The notes under the pieces are model-generated. The model searched no databases, was not told the DNA's origin, and was given only the letters and a program-made list of their open reading frames with translations. From contig NZ_LSGQ01000031.1 of assembly GCF_001675285.1 (NCBI RefSeq), positions 1 to 64,000 of the forward strand: a stretch of 64,000 nucleotides of DNA, given 5' to 3'. Position 1 is the stretch's first letter, and the number at the start of each line of letters is the position of its first letter. Of this stretch, positions 25,120-35,006 are shown in pieces. Position numbers and translations under genes: made by a program. The stretch comes from Elizabethkingia miricola. Its GTDB lineage: Bacteria > Bacteroidota > Bacteroidia > Flavobacteriales > Weeksellaceae.

Positions 25120-25661
25120 TGTTCCACGTATATACAATTACTTTTGAAAAAAGATAATTCATAAAATTGTAGTCTATGATTACACTATAAAGCAGTCAAT
25201 AAAAATATAATGAGAATAAAACTATTCACAGTGCTGTCGTTTTTTTTAATCATATGTAAATGATAGTAAATCCGCTATGATATTCAATTATTTCATTTGA
25301 ATTATCCGAATGATATTCCATTGCCTTTTTTGCAGACGGTTTTTAGAAGACTTTTCAAACGCAGCAAAGATAATAGTGAGAACAGCTACTCTGAAGGTAT
25401 TTATCTGTCCATATTCCGGAAAAGCGAAAAACAAATTCTTGATTATAGAGCACTATTAACTACCCTCATATATTTGCAAAATACTTTAACTGGTATTTTA
25501 CCTCTGTAGTGCGTTAAATGCCTTTGGATAGATTAGAATAAGAAAAAGTGCCTGCATTATTAAGTCTTTCGTAAATACTGTTCAGCTTGTCATAAATTGA
25601 AATAAAATCAACCAGGTTCACAATATAAATGATTATGGATAATTAATGTATGAGGCGTAGT
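25120..25661. other. Region without a supported gene
   Basis: About 540 bases. A 17-codon frame at 25210 encodes only a signal-peptide-like stretch (MRIKLFTVLSFFLIICK) and stops; it may be the start of a lost lipoprotein. A 70-codon frame from a TTG at 25297 has no family or start context. I see no other structure. Confidence 0.4.
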
Positions 25662-27203
25662 TTATGTAAAACTTTCCACATCTCTTTTTTGTATGTATTT
25701 AACAAATTCCGATGGGGAAATCCCTGTTATACTCTTGAAATTCGTTGTAAACATGCTATGAGAAGAGAAACCCGCTTCTTCTGCCAGTATACTTATTTTA
25801 TATTTTCGGTATCTGGGGTCGTTATTTAATTTTTCTAAAATATAATTTATACGAAGTTCGTTGGTATAAGTGGTGAAATCCTTATTTCTGTATTTTTTTA
25901 TAATATAAGAAAGATATTTGGTATTAGTATCCATAGTAGATACCATATAAGAGAGAGACATATTCTTATCCGTAAAACGATTTTGGGATTCGAATGCTTT
26001 CAGTTTCTCCAGAAGGAGTTTTTCAGTTGTAACAGACATTAACAGTACACCGGAATTTTCTACAGGTTTGCTGTCTTTTTGTTTAATTTCATGATTAAGC
26101 CGCTCTATTACACTCTGAATTTTTTGAGCCTGCTTTTTCTGCCTCCTTTTGTAAATCACCGAAAACAAAAGGTTTACAGCAATAAAAACCAGACTTATCC
26201 ATATAAGGATAGTTTTAGTCGAAGCATTTCTCTTTTCAATTGCATTTTGCCTTTCAAGATTCTGGAATTTATCACTAATAAATTTATTATTCTGAGTCGT
26301 TATTTTTTCAGAAAGAGAATCCTTTTTAACTGTGGCTTTTGTAAAATTGTCAATATCTTTTTTTATCGAATAATACTCCTGAGCAGTTTTGTATATTTCT
26401 TTGTCCAAAACCGCATATTGAGATTTACTGGCATATTTTTTAGCCCGATCCAAATACTTCTTAGCCTCTTCAATATTGCCCTTCCGGAGATATGCCAGCG
26501 ACAATTCCTGATATATGGTTCCGGAGAGCGCACTCTCAGGCATTTTAATATCCGTGTAAAGCAATGCATCTTTATAGCAATTAATTGCCAGATCATATTG
26601 TTTTGCATTCAGGTAACATGAACCTAGTAACTGATTATTTGAAGCGGTGAAAAATTCTTTTGACGGAATTTTATCAAAATTTTTCTGAGCAGTTTTAAAT
26701 TTATCAATCGCTTCGTTAAAATATCCCTGCTGCATATCAATCCGTGCCAGTAATTGCAACATTAAACCATTTACTTTATAGGACTGAATTGGGTCTTCAA
26801 TTTTTTTAGAGGCGGCTAATGCTTTTTGGATATAGGACCTTGATTTGTTATAAATTTTAAGTACTCCATACTGAGACGCAATGAATCCATATACCCGGGA
26901 AAGCCAGTCATAATCATTTGCTTTTTCAGCAATTTCTTCACCTTTTTGAGCATAGTTTATGGCTGTTTCCAAATCATTCTTTTGTTGATATAATGTCGCT
27001 ATAAGAAGTAAACTTCTGACTTTATACGAAGGGAGCGTTGTACTCTTGTAAAGTGAATCTGCGGCAATAAGTGCCTTATCAAAATCTTTTTGGGCTATTT
27101 CATGAAGAATTTTTTGATGAGCTATATTATAGGAAACATAATCCTGAGCTTTTGCGGACAAGATGAAAAAAACAGTAAGCAATAAATAAACTTTCTTAAA
27201 CAT
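25662..27203 (-). CDS. TPR-membrane-AraC hybrid regulator
   Basis: 513 residues. A signal peptide (MFKKVYLLLTVFFILSAKAQ) is followed by about 270 residues of tetratricopeptide repeats (for example IYQELSLAYLRKGNIEEAKKYL). A transmembrane segment comes next at about 330-350 (TKTILIWISLVFIAVNLLFSVIY), then a coiled coil and a C-terminal AraC domain with ISILAEEAGFSSHSMFTTNFKSITGISPSEFVKY. The TPR part is periplasmic and the HTH cytoplasmic, a one-protein membrane sensor typical of Bacteroidota. It is divergent from peptide/lipoprotein locus A at 27884 and is the prime candidate for its regulator. Confidence 0.87.
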   Translation of the reverse strand: MFKKVYLLLTVFFILSAKAQDYVSYNIAHQKILHEIAQKDFDKALIAADSLYKSTTLPSYKVRSLLLIATLYQQKNDLETAINYAQKGEEIAEKANDYDWLSRVYGFIASQYGVLKIYNKSRSYIQKALAASKKIEDPIQSYKVNGLMLQLLARIDMQQGYFNEAIDKFKTAQKNFDKIPSKEFFTASNNQLLGSCYLNAKQYDLAINCYKDALLYTDIKMPESALSGTIYQELSLAYLRKGNIEEAKKYLDRAKKYASKSQYAVLDKEIYKTAQEYYSIKKDIDNFTKATVKKDSLSEKITTQNNKFISDKFQNLERQNAIEKRNASTKTILIWISLVFIAVNLLFSVIYKRRQKKQAQKIQSVIERLNHEIKQKDSKPVENSGVLLMSVTTEKLLLEKLKAFESQNRFTDKNMSLSYMVSTMDTNTKYLSYIIKKYRNKDFTTYTNELRINYILEKLNNDPRYRKYKISILAEEAGFSSHSMFTTNFKSITGISPSEFVKYIQKRDVESFT

Positions 27204-27883
27204 ATAGAGATAGAGAGTCTTAGTTTATAATTTCATTCTTTAGCGAATCTCTGTTTTCATTTATAAAGCTTCAGAATTTATCAGATAATTTTGATAAAGT
27301 TTTTGCATCAAAGTTTAAGAATAGCAGAGTTGAATTTATATATAAAATATCTACTATTCTCTTCAGTATATACCAAAAAGGAAAAATCAAATACCGATTG
27401 TTAAAACTTCAAATTTAAAACCATAATATCATTATTTAATGTAATAATGATATTACGACGCAAAAGTATATAAATAATATATTCATAACAATAAATTATT
27501 TATAAAATTATTCAAATCCACCCTCTAACTTTATAAACATTTCAATGTTAGCTGTTCAGTATCCACCTTATACTTTCTCTCTTGGCCCACTGTTCATAAA
27601 ATTTTTATCTGATCATATTATGAGGTTACTTCCAACCGGGCAGCTACTATCTGTTTTCCCAAAAACCAAAAAACACAATACATTAATTATCTGGCATTTA
27701 AATTTTACATTTTCAGTTTTTCCGGAATTCCTAAAGTATAAAACTATGAGAGCTCCTATTCACCGGATACCTTTGTACCGCTTGAAATAGGCCCAAATTC
27801 AAAGATAAAGAACCACACTAATAAGAATTCAGTTTTTAGATTTTCTGTATGGAATCATAAGAAAAAGAAAAATTTTAATAAAT
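27204..27883. other. Divergent control region before locus A
   Basis: About 680 bases. The only usable frame (81 codons at 27545) looks like noise. A -7 box TACCTTTG lies at 27768-27775, about 109 bases before the peptide start, and overlapping palindromes TTCCGGAA (27720-27727) and GGAATTCC (27724-27731) sit just upstream of it. Confidence 0.5.
27768..27775 (+). promoter_or_regulatory. -7 promoter box of locus A
   Basis: TACCTTTG, full TAnnTTTG match, giving a leader of about 100 bases before the peptide gene. Confidence 0.45.
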
Positions 27884-28102
27884 ATGGATAAAGAAAAAGA
27901 TACTTCTGAATATCTAATACAGAAAATAGTAAATAGGTCTTTATATAAAACCCCGGAAGTGGAAGTTATCCTGGTAGAAATAGAACAAGGTATTGCAGCC
28001 GGTTCAGCATCAGCTACGCCCAATACAACAAACGGTAATACCAATGCAATACAAACAAATTGGAACGGCAATGACGATACAAGTATTGACACTCCCTTTT
28101 AA
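27884..28102 (+). CDS. EQGIA-signature peptide, locus A (72 aa)
   Basis: 72 residues with no signal peptide. A conserved block reads YKTPEVEVILVEIEQGIAAG then SASATP; the rest is rich in Asn, Thr and Gly, with a Trp in the tail (NTNAIQTNWNGNDD). Peptides B (32403) and C (45194) share the Y-x-x-P, the hydrophobic strand, EQGIA-x-(G/S)-SA, a proline and a C-terminal Trp with acidic residues. Each is followed directly by a fimbrillin-like lipoprotein (27 bases here). I do not recognise a named family. A leader- or tag-like role is a guess. Confidence 0.65.
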   Translation: MDKEKDTSEYLIQKIVNRSLYKTPEVEVILVEIEQGIAAGSASATPNTTNGNTNAIQTNWNGNDDTSIDTPF

Positions 28103-28129
28103 TAACAATTAATGCAATACAAAAGCATA

Positions 28130-29722
28130 ATGAATACATCGTATAAAGTAGCTGGATTCACAGGTTTTTCACTTGTATTATTGAGCTTAGGTTCTTGTCG
28201 CAGCACTGATAGTGAAAATACACTAAACAGCGGAAATGCTTCGGTAAATATTAATTTACTGGGCACACAGTTTAGTAATACAGAAACCTCTCCAGCGCAG
28301 GCTTCAGTAATAAAAAAAGTAAATAGTCTTTCGACTGCGGACATCCAGAGTCATAGCATTTTGGTAAACCCAAGTACAATAATGACAGCAGAATTAGCTC
28401 CTGAATCTGCAGGCAGTATAAAAAATCAGGCTTCTGCAGGAAGCAATATGATGGCTGCAGCAGGAGATCCTTTAGGCTATGGAATCGCTTTCAGGGTATT
28501 AGCTTATAAACAGTCCGATGGCAGTTATGCCGATTCTAAAGACTACATCGTTGGGCAGCCTGCCGGTTCCTTAAGTCTGGATCAAGGAACAACCTATACC
28601 ATTATTGCATATTCTTACGGAACGGCTATGTTACCTGCAATAAGTGCAAACGAAAAAAACAACCTGAATACCGCCGCCATTAGTTATGATGATTACAATC
28701 GGGATTTCATGTACCAGAAAATCAGCTTTACACCATCATCCACTACCAATACGCTGAATATAACTTTAAATCACAAAGTTGCGCGCATAACAACAGTAAT
28801 TGAAGCTGCTTCGTCGTTTGGTAAAATCAATTCCATATCAAATGCCGCATTGACTCCTCATTACAGCAATGGCAATATCAACTTATCGGATGGTATTATA
28901 AGCAACCGAACCCAGATAACCCCTGGTACAGGTTTAGATTTTTCAGGAACAAGCTTCCCGACAGCCACAACCAGTGCCAAACCAGTCTTCATTAATGCAG
29001 ATACTGGCGGTTTAGCTACAGGCTCTTTTTCAGCAGACATTAATATAGGCGGAACAGCCAAAACTATAAATTTAGCCAACCAGTTTAAGATAACACCGGG
29101 CAATAACAGTACACTGAAAATCAATTTCAAAAAATGCGGTGCTTATTTAGGTGCCGGAAATACATTGTGGAAAGATTTTATGTGCCATAATCTGGGGGCA
29201 GACACCAATGCAGACCCTTTTACGCTAAGTGCAGCAATTCAAGGCGCGAAGTATCAGTGGGGAGCCTATACCGGTGAATCAGGACGGTATTACTCTCAGG
29301 CTAATGACCAAACCAATGCCGGTACAATAACAGGATGGAGCAATGCCGGAAAAGCCGATGGCTCATGGTTGGATTCATCTAAGACAGGTAATGATCCTTG
29401 CCCTTCCGGCTACAGAGTACCAACCCAAGGGCAATGGCAAAGTATCCTTTCTAATAACTCCTATACAGCACAGGGGACATGGACAGATTCTCCCACCAAT
29501 TATGGTTCGGGGGCGAAAATAGGAAATCTTTTGTTCCTGCCTAATGCTGGATATCGTTCTGACACCGACGGAGCTCTTGCCAGACGAGGTATTAGTGCTG
29601 CTTATTGGAGTAGTTCTTTGGCAAGTAATTTTGCCTTCGGTGTAGAGCTGTATCCGACATACGCATATGTAACGTTCTTTTACCGTACCATTGGTGCCAG
29701 TATCAAATGTATTGCAGAATAA
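28130..29722 (+). CDS. Fimbrillin-like lipoprotein with FISUMP C-terminal domain
   Basis: 530 residues from the ATG at 28130. It is a lipoprotein with lipobox LSLGSC. Residues about 20-330 are a fimbrillin/Mfa-type beta-sandwich with RVLAY, YTIIAYSYG, DFMYQKISF and LNHKVARI. The C-terminal part (about 340-530) matches the Fibrobacter major-paralogous (FISUMP) domain: GNTLWKDFMCHNLGAD, YQWGAY, GNDPCPSGYRVPTQGQW and YWSSSLAS. It is likely exported to the cell surface. It is the partner gene of peptide A, and its N-terminal design is shared with the lipoproteins at 30777 and 43108. Confidence 0.82.
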   Translation: MNTSYKVAGFTGFSLVLLSLGSCRSTDSENTLNSGNASVNINLLGTQFSNTETSPAQASVIKKVNSLSTADIQSHSILVNPSTIMTAELAPESAGSIKNQASAGSNMMAAAGDPLGYGIAFRVLAYKQSDGSYADSKDYIVGQPAGSLSLDQGTTYTIIAYSYGTAMLPAISANEKNNLNTAAISYDDYNRDFMYQKISFTPSSTTNTLNITLNHKVARITTVIEAASSFGKINSISNAALTPHYSNGNINLSDGIISNRTQITPGTGLDFSGTSFPTATTSAKPVFINADTGGLATGSFSADINIGGTAKTINLANQFKITPGNNSTLKINFKKCGAYLGAGNTLWKDFMCHNLGADTNADPFTLSAAIQGAKYQWGAYTGESGRYYSQANDQTNAGTITGWSNAGKADGSWLDSSKTGNDPCPSGYRVPTQGQWQSILSNNSYTAQGTWTDSPTNYGSGAKIGNLLFLPNAGYRSDTDGALARRGISAAYWSSSLASNFAFGVELYPTYAYVTFFYRTIGASIKCIAE

Positions 29723-30047
29723 ATATCAAAATAAAAGAATTATCTGTGTTTGTGGAAAGGCTGTCAGTGATGAGTTTATAAATCATCATATTTTTGTTGA
29801 CCAGCAGCTTTCTGAGTGGGAATCCTGAAAGTTTATTAAAAAAGGATTCCCCTTTTTATAAATAACAAACTTTAAGTGTAATGACTATTTTATCTTTAGT
29901 AAAAGTTAAAATTTTCTGACTCTCATTTACTTATATGTCGTTTTATATTAAGCTTTTGTCTGCTCTTTTCTTGTATCAAGTCATTATCTTTGCCATGGCA
30001 ACTATAGCTATAACAGCTAAAGAGCTTGATTAAAAAGATTCTCTGCT
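29723..30047 (+). terminator. Terminator of locus A and upstream region of the HAD gene
   Basis: A 9-bp hairpin GGGAATCCT / AGGATTCCC (29818-29851) with a T run ends the lipoprotein transcript. TATCTTTG at 29985-29992 is the -7 box for the HAD gene at 30048. Nothing else is seen. Confidence 0.7.
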
Positions 30048-30686
30048 ATGGGCAAATACAATACTTATATTTTTGATTTCGATTATACTCTGGCTGATTC
30101 TTCTAAAGGGATTATCATGTGCTTTCACTATGTTTTGGAAAACCATGGATATCATGATATAAGTGATCATCAAATAAAGCTCACTATCGGAAAGACACTG
30201 GAGGAATCTTTTAGTATACTGACAGGTGTTACAGATAAAGAAACACTTGCCTCATACGCAAAAGAATATGTAAAAAAGGCCGATGGCTGGATGACAGCCA
30301 ACACTGTACTTTTTCCGGAAACTTCATCCGTTTTAAATACACTAAAGGCACGCGGTTCCAAAATAGGTATTGTATCTACGAAGTATCGGTATCGTATAAT
30401 GGAATTTGTAGAAAAAGAATTCCCTAAAGGATTCTTTGACATTGTTGTAGGAGCTGAAGATGTAACAGCACATAAACCCGATCCTTCAGGATTAATTTTA
30501 GCAATTAAGCATTTGCAGTCAGATTTAGAAGGATGCTTGTATATAGGTGACAGCATTATCGATGCAAAAACAGCACAGGCAATTGGCGCTGATTTTTACG
30601 GAGTTCTGAATGGCACCACTACAAGAGAGGAGTTACTTGTATATCCACATGTTAAAATTGCCGATAATCTAAATGATTTAATCTAA
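30048..30686 (+). CDS. HAD-family hydrolase, phosphoglycolate-phosphatase-like
   Basis: 212 residues with the four HAD motifs: I FDFDYTLADSS (nucleophile and acid Asp), II VSTKYR (Thr/Ser), III HKPDPSG (Lys) and IV YIGDSIIDAKTA (metal Asp). The alpha-helical cap between motifs I and II gives subclass I, as in Gph and beta-phosphoglucomutase. It removes phosphate from small metabolites in the cytoplasm; the substrate is not evident. Monocistronic, ended by a bidirectional terminator. Confidence 0.9.
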   Translation: MGKYNTYIFDFDYTLADSSKGIIMCFHYVLENHGYHDISDHQIKLTIGKTLEESFSILTGVTDKETLASYAKEYVKKADGWMTANTVLFPETSSVLNTLKARGSKIGIVSTKYRYRIMEFVEKEFPKGFFDIVVGAEDVTAHKPDPSGLILAIKHLQSDLEGCLYIGDSIIDAKTAQAIGADFYGVLNGTTTREELLVYPHVKIADNLNDLI

Positions 30687-30705
30687 GATTCAAACTGTAC
30701 AAAAT

Positions 30706-30750
30706 AAAAAACGAATATCAGATAATATTGATATCCGATATTCGTTTTTT
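30706..30750. terminator. Bidirectional terminator between HAD and locus B
   Basis: 14-base arms AAAAAACGAATATC / GATATTCGTTTTTT, with an A run on the left and T run on the right, between two convergent genes. Confidence 0.9.
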
Positions 30751-30776
30751 ATCTATCATTAACTATTTATAATCAA

Positions 30777-32357
30777 CTATGGACAAGGCACAACTTTCCG
30801 GCCTTCTCCATAACCAACTAACTGTGTTAGTCTGGTAACTTTCATTGTTGCTATAACATCATTAGTTGTATCAGATTTCCAGGTAATCCTGTTAAACTGT
30901 GCACCACCAAACAGTTCTAAAAGCTCCAGCGGGCTGGATAAGTTTCTTCTTCCCATCATTGATACAGATCCATCTGGTCCAATTTTTATTCTGACAACTG
31001 CTGTCTTAGGATTTGTTGTAGATCCGTTTATATTATAGATCTGTGAATTTCCGGATGATCCCCATAAAGTTTTATCCGATTTAAAACGAATATTCTGAGG
31101 TAAACCGCTAATTCCGGATTCAAACTGAATTTCCTGATTCGCCAGATCTACACCATTAATTTTAAGATTAAAGGAATTATCCAATTCGTAAACCTCAAAA
31201 GTAAAACCGGCATTTGCTGCCGGAAAAGTAAATCCTTGTGAAATTCTGTCTTTAGCAGATGTAGCAGGTTCATACATATTGAAATCAAATGACGGTGTAG
31301 AAATAGCTGTACAGGCAAATTTTAAATTAAGATTATACCTAACTTCCGGGCTGATAACAAGATTGGGAACCGATATATTTGTTTTCACTTTTGTCCCGAC
31401 AGTCATAGAGTTAAAAGTTAAAGTAGCCATATCACTTGCTGCAGCTCCAGGATTTGCAATTAGTAAAGGTTTACTTGTCCATACAGGATTTCCAGTAGAA
31501 TTTCCAGTAAAGTCCAGTGATTTAGAACTTCCCGTTACTCCGTAAGTAACAACACCACTGGATAGCTTTATACTATTTCCGGTAGCACGTTGATTGGTTA
31601 TAGCTGGTGTATCAATTACTTTAATTCCATTTCCTGAGGCTACAGCACTGGCATCAACGATGGTCGTAATCTGACTGAATTTATGCTTTAAAACAACACT
31701 TAAGAGATTATCTCCTTTTGTAACTCTTACATTATCAGCTCTGAAATACATTAAATCATCATTACCAGAAATATTAGTCAAAGAAGCAGCCGAAATATTA
31801 CCAGCTACATCTGCAGGAGCAACTGAAGAATTATAGGATAATACGACAAAATCATATTTATTAACTGTTTCTGTATCTCCATCCAGTGTCATTGCTGTAC
31901 CATCGTCGGGAGTAGAATTTCCGGCAGCATCTATTGTATATACTTTAGTAGCAGCTTTAGTTCCATCTGTTCTTCTATAGGCAATGACTCTGTATTTTAC
32001 ATTTGGCCCTTTTAATGGATTATTTACAACATCAGCTAAAGTATTTTTTATACCCGCTTGTTTAGATATAGAGGAAACGGGAGTAAGCGTAGCAATAAAA
32101 GGCTGATCATCACTCACGAATTTCACCTCCTGTACCTTTACTGTTGAAATAGAGGTTTTAGGCTGAAGAGAAGCAGTAGGGTCAATAGTTTCAGTTGTAT
32201 AATCACCTTCGGAAAGGTTGAATTTTAAAGCAGCTGAACCATTGGTAATTAAATTATCTCCTGGATTATCTGTTATATTATCTGTGCTTCTGCATGAAGT
32301 TGCCAAAAATAAACATGATAGCCCTATAAATGCGGTAGTTTTTTTGAAGTTTCTCAT
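30777..32357 (-). CDS. Fimbrillin-like lipoprotein, locus B
   Basis: 526 residues, lipoprotein signal with lipobox FLATSC followed by RSTD (the same CRSTD start as locus A). The fimbrillin-like part contains YRVIAYRRTDG, DLMYFRADN, VVLKHKFSQITTIVDAS and an IKLSSGVVTYG strand, in the same order as in the lipoproteins at 28130 and 43108. Residues after about 345 form a beta-rich module different from both of those. Surface or outer-membrane location is expected. Follows peptide B by 45 bases. Confidence 0.8.
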   Translation of the reverse strand: MRNFKKTTAFIGLSCLFLATSCRSTDNITDNPGDNLITNGSAALKFNLSEGDYTTETIDPTASLQPKTSISTVKVQEVKFVSDDQPFIATLTPVSSISKQAGIKNTLADVVNNPLKGPNVKYRVIAYRRTDGTKAATKVYTIDAAGNSTPDDGTAMTLDGDTETVNKYDFVVLSYNSSVAPADVAGNISAASLTNISGNDDLMYFRADNVRVTKGDNLLSVVLKHKFSQITTIVDASAVASGNGIKVIDTPAITNQRATGNSIKLSSGVVTYGVTGSSKSLDFTGNSTGNPVWTSKPLLIANPGAAASDMATLTFNSMTVGTKVKTNISVPNLVISPEVRYNLNLKFACTAISTPSFDFNMYEPATSAKDRISQGFTFPAANAGFTFEVYELDNSFNLKINGVDLANQEIQFESGISGLPQNIRFKSDKTLWGSSGNSQIYNINGSTTNPKTAVVRIKIGPDGSVSMMGRRNLSSPLELLELFGGAQFNRITWKSDTTNDVIATMKVTRLTQLVGYGEGRKVVPCP

Positions 32358-32402
32358 TTGTTTGTGAATTAATAAATTTACATCATACTCAAAAAAATTT
32401 AC

Positions 32403-32576
32403 TTACCATTCAATTGTTCGGTTATCATCAGGGTCCTGCGTCCACTCTTCCTGAACCTGTCCACCCGAATTTGGAGGCAATACCCTGGCAGATCCGGTTG
32501 CTATTCCCTGCTCCATTTCTATAAGAAACGAGCCTACTCTTGGAGTTATATACTCCTGTTTTTCAAAATCATTCAT
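32403..32576 (-). CDS. EQGIA-signature peptide, locus B (57 aa)
   Basis: 57 residues beginning MNDFEKQEYITPRVGSFL, then IEMEQGIATGSARVLPPN and a tail with two Trp in acidic context (VQEEWTQ, RTIEW). Same signature as peptides A and C, most simply seen as Y-x-x-P, hydrophobic strand, EQGIA. No signal peptide. It is too short for standard gene calls but is supported by the pattern, by close spacing to the lipoprotein, and by synteny with the two other loci. A possible -7 box TAAATTTG is at 32733-32740 (minus strand). Confidence 0.65.
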   Translation of the reverse strand: MNDFEKQEYITPRVGSFLIEMEQGIATGSARVLPPNSGGQVQEEWTQDPDDNRTIEW

Positions 32577-33095
32577 TTATATACATTTTAATCTTTCTTC
32601 GTTTTCTTTAATGATAATAAACAAAATTGCTCATTACATTAAGCATCTTAATTTAATAAAAGCTATTTCCAAATAATAATTAATACATAACTATTTAAAA
32701 ATCAACCGTTTTTATAATTAAAAAAACGACTGCAAATTTACAAATATTATCTTATCCTATTAATAATAAATACGTTACAACGATATATGTATTAAAATAA
32801 GATTTTACTAATTGATTATTCTCAATATTTAGTAAATAATATCTACTATTTCTTAACACAACAATTAATATGAATGGTAAGAAAAGCAAATCAAAAATTT
32901 ATTTTTTGTAAGAATTAGTCCCTTAGAATAAGTTTGTATTTTGATTCCATCCTCAGCAGGAGTAGTAAGCATTTTGTTGCCCATATATATGATATTTCAC
33001 AACATAAAAAATGATGCAAAGAAAACAGAAAAAGGGAAATAGTAAAGATAACCTAAGAAGATTATCTGAATTCCAGTTGTTAATTAAATGAGTTC
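32577..33095. other. Long AT-rich upstream region of locus B
   Basis: About 520 bases between the response-regulator stop and peptide B. No gene is seen. A possible -7 box TAAATTTG (minus strand, 32733-32740) would give a leader of about 150 bases. Confidence 0.4.
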
Positions 33096-33815
33096 TTACT
33101 GAAAATATTCAAGAAGTTCCCGTCGATAAGTATTACCTATAGGCAGAACAAGTCCGGTATCCAATTCTACCTGTCCACCTGAAATTTTACTGATATGTTT
33201 CAGTGCTACGATATACGATTTATGAATTCTCATAAATAGTTTTTTATCCAGTTTTTGTTCTGTTTCTGCAGTTGTTGCAGGACTTAAAAAATAACTGTTT
33301 GCAGTAAAAACTTTCACATAGTTTCCCCAGCTCTGGATGTATATAATTTCATTATAGCTGATTTTAACTACATTACCATCAACTTTCAGGATAATAAAAG
33401 GATCCTGCGGAATCAGATCGCTTTCCGGAGTTTTTGAAGGCTCAACAGACTGTGGCAATCTGGAAAACACATTTTCTATTGCTGCCATAAACCTGGCAAG
33501 ATCAAATGGTTTTACAAGATAATCGACAACTCTGTATTCATAACTTTCTAAAGCATATTCTTTATAAGCCGTTGTCAGAATAACAAGAGGAGGATTGCGC
33601 AATGCTTTCAGCATCTGCAGCCCACTCATTCCAGGCATATTAATATCTAAAAAAATAAGATCAACAGGATTGGCATACATATAATCCATAGCTTCAACAG
33701 GATTATAAAAGGATTCCTTTAGCTGAAGCTGCTTCAGGTCTTTAATATAATGACGGAGTACCAGATGAGCCCCTTCTTCATCATCTATGATAAGGCATTT
33801 AAGAATTTTACTCAT
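33096..33815 (-). CDS. LytTR response regulator
   Basis: 239 residues: receiver domain (acidic pair DDEE at 11-14, phospho-acceptor Asp57 in FLDINMPGMSG, Lys in KPFDLARF) and a LytTR DNA-binding domain (about 135-239) with SYNEIIYIQSWGNYVKVF and MRIHKSYIVALKHI. It overlaps the kinase gene by eight bases, so the two are coupled. It probably controls the locus-B genes or the outer-membrane gene divergent from the kinase. Confidence 0.92.
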   Translation of the reverse strand: MSKILKCLIIDDEEGAHLVLRHYIKDLKQLQLKESFYNPVEAMDYMYANPVDLIFLDINMPGMSGLQMLKALRNPPLVILTTAYKEYALESYEYRVVDYLVKPFDLARFMAAIENVFSRLPQSVEPSKTPESDLIPQDPFIILKVDGNVVKISYNEIIYIQSWGNYVKVFTANSYFLSPATTAETEQKLDKKLFMRIHKSYIVALKHISKISGGQVELDTGLVLPIGNTYRRELLEYFQ

Positions 33816-34851
33816 GATTGTAATATTTTAAACTTAAGACCAGGTTAGTCTGATATTCCTCTGCATTTTCAATAATATCAAGCATATAATATCCACTATA
33901 AAGAAGCTCCAGGCGTTTGCGGATATTAAGTAAACCAATGCCTGTAGAACTTGTTTTAAGATTTTGATCCGGCATAGAATTATGCACACTCATTCTCAGA
34001 ACTCCATTTTCAAGTTGAACCATTATTTTAACAAACCATTCCCGCTCGGTGGTCAGACTATGTTTAAAAGCATTCTCTACCAACGTAATAAGCACCAGAG
34101 GAGCAATCTGATAATGATGGGCGTTCATTTCTTTATCTTCGATATCATATTCTATAAGGCAGCGTTTACCAACCCTCTCCTTTTCCATTGCAATATAATT
34201 TCGGATAAAAGAAAGCTCTTCTTTCAAATTTACAATATCCTTATTTGCATTTTCCAGCTGATAACGCATTAGATCAGAAAGTTTCAGGATAAGCTCCGGA
34301 GTTCTGGATGGCTCCGTCAGGCTAACGCCATAAAGATTATTGAGCATATTAAAGAAAAAGTGCGGATTAAGCTGAGCATGAAGATATTTGATATTCATCT
34401 CACTTAGCATCAGCTGGGCTTTATTTTTCTTTTCGAGTTCTCTGGAATAATTACGTATCAGAAATAAGGAAAGAAATGCTGCTATACTAATTGAACACAG
34501 GACAATATTATACAGAAAATCTTTAAGAAGTATTACATCTGCTGATTTATAATATTCAGGATCCACCCAGTAATAGTCAAGAACTAATAATACCCCTGCT
34601 CCCAAAATAATGAACAATATGCCGCTAACGAAATAGTATACATACTTTTTGGCCATTAAAAAAGGAAATATAAAATAACGATGTAAGATAGCCTGACCAT
34701 AAAGCAATGCAAGGAAAACCAGATTTTTGACAAGGTATATCATGGAGACAGGCTTAATAAAATCCGGAAGCATTGTCAATATGAATATTGCACTAAAGAA
34801 AATTATTTCGTCAAAATATCGCTTCTTATACCATTTTCCTGCCTTAGCCAT
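33808..34851 (-). CDS. LytS-type sensor histidine kinase
   Basis: 347 residues from the ATG at 34851 (the frame is open to 34920, but the added residues are not kinase-like). Four membrane segments in about 10-130, then the His_kinase domain LNPHFFFNMLNNLYG (phosphorylated His) and an HATPase with VENAFKHS (N box) and STGIGLLNIRKRLELL (G box). There is no PAS or periplasmic sensor, typical for this YehU/LytS group. It signals to the LytTR regulator downstream. Confidence 0.9.
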   Translation of the reverse strand: MAKAGKWYKKRYFDEIIFFSAIFILTMLPDFIKPVSMIYLVKNLVFLALLYGQAILHRYFIFPFLMAKKYVYYFVSGILFIILGAGVLLVLDYYWVDPEYYKSADVILLKDFLYNIVLCSISIAAFLSLFLIRNYSRELEKKNKAQLMLSEMNIKYLHAQLNPHFFFNMLNNLYGVSLTEPSRTPELILKLSDLMRYQLENANKDIVNLKEELSFIRNYIAMEKERVGKRCLIEYDIEDKEMNAHHYQIAPLVLITLVENAFKHSLTTEREWFVKIMVQLENGVLRMSVHNSMPDQNLKTSSTGIGLLNIRKRLELLYSGYYMLDIIENAEEYQTNLVLSLKYYNHE

Positions 34852-35006
34852 TAACTTTTTATTATACAGCAAAATAGATTCATTTTCATGTAATATGCAA
34901 ATACTAAATGACAAACACATTACAACATGTTTATCAGATGTTTCATCATTTAAATTTCAGTTTCTATAGGCTTTATGATTGCTTTGCAGTTCTAAAACAA
35001 GGCATT

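Noticed and set aside
25297-25509. 70-codon frame on the plus strand
   Set aside because: It starts with TTG, has no start context or family, and lies in a decayed-looking region; recorded only in the region note.
27545-27790. 81-codon frame on the plus strand
   Set aside because: It covers the probable promoter of locus A, ends beyond the -7 box and shows no protein-like pattern.
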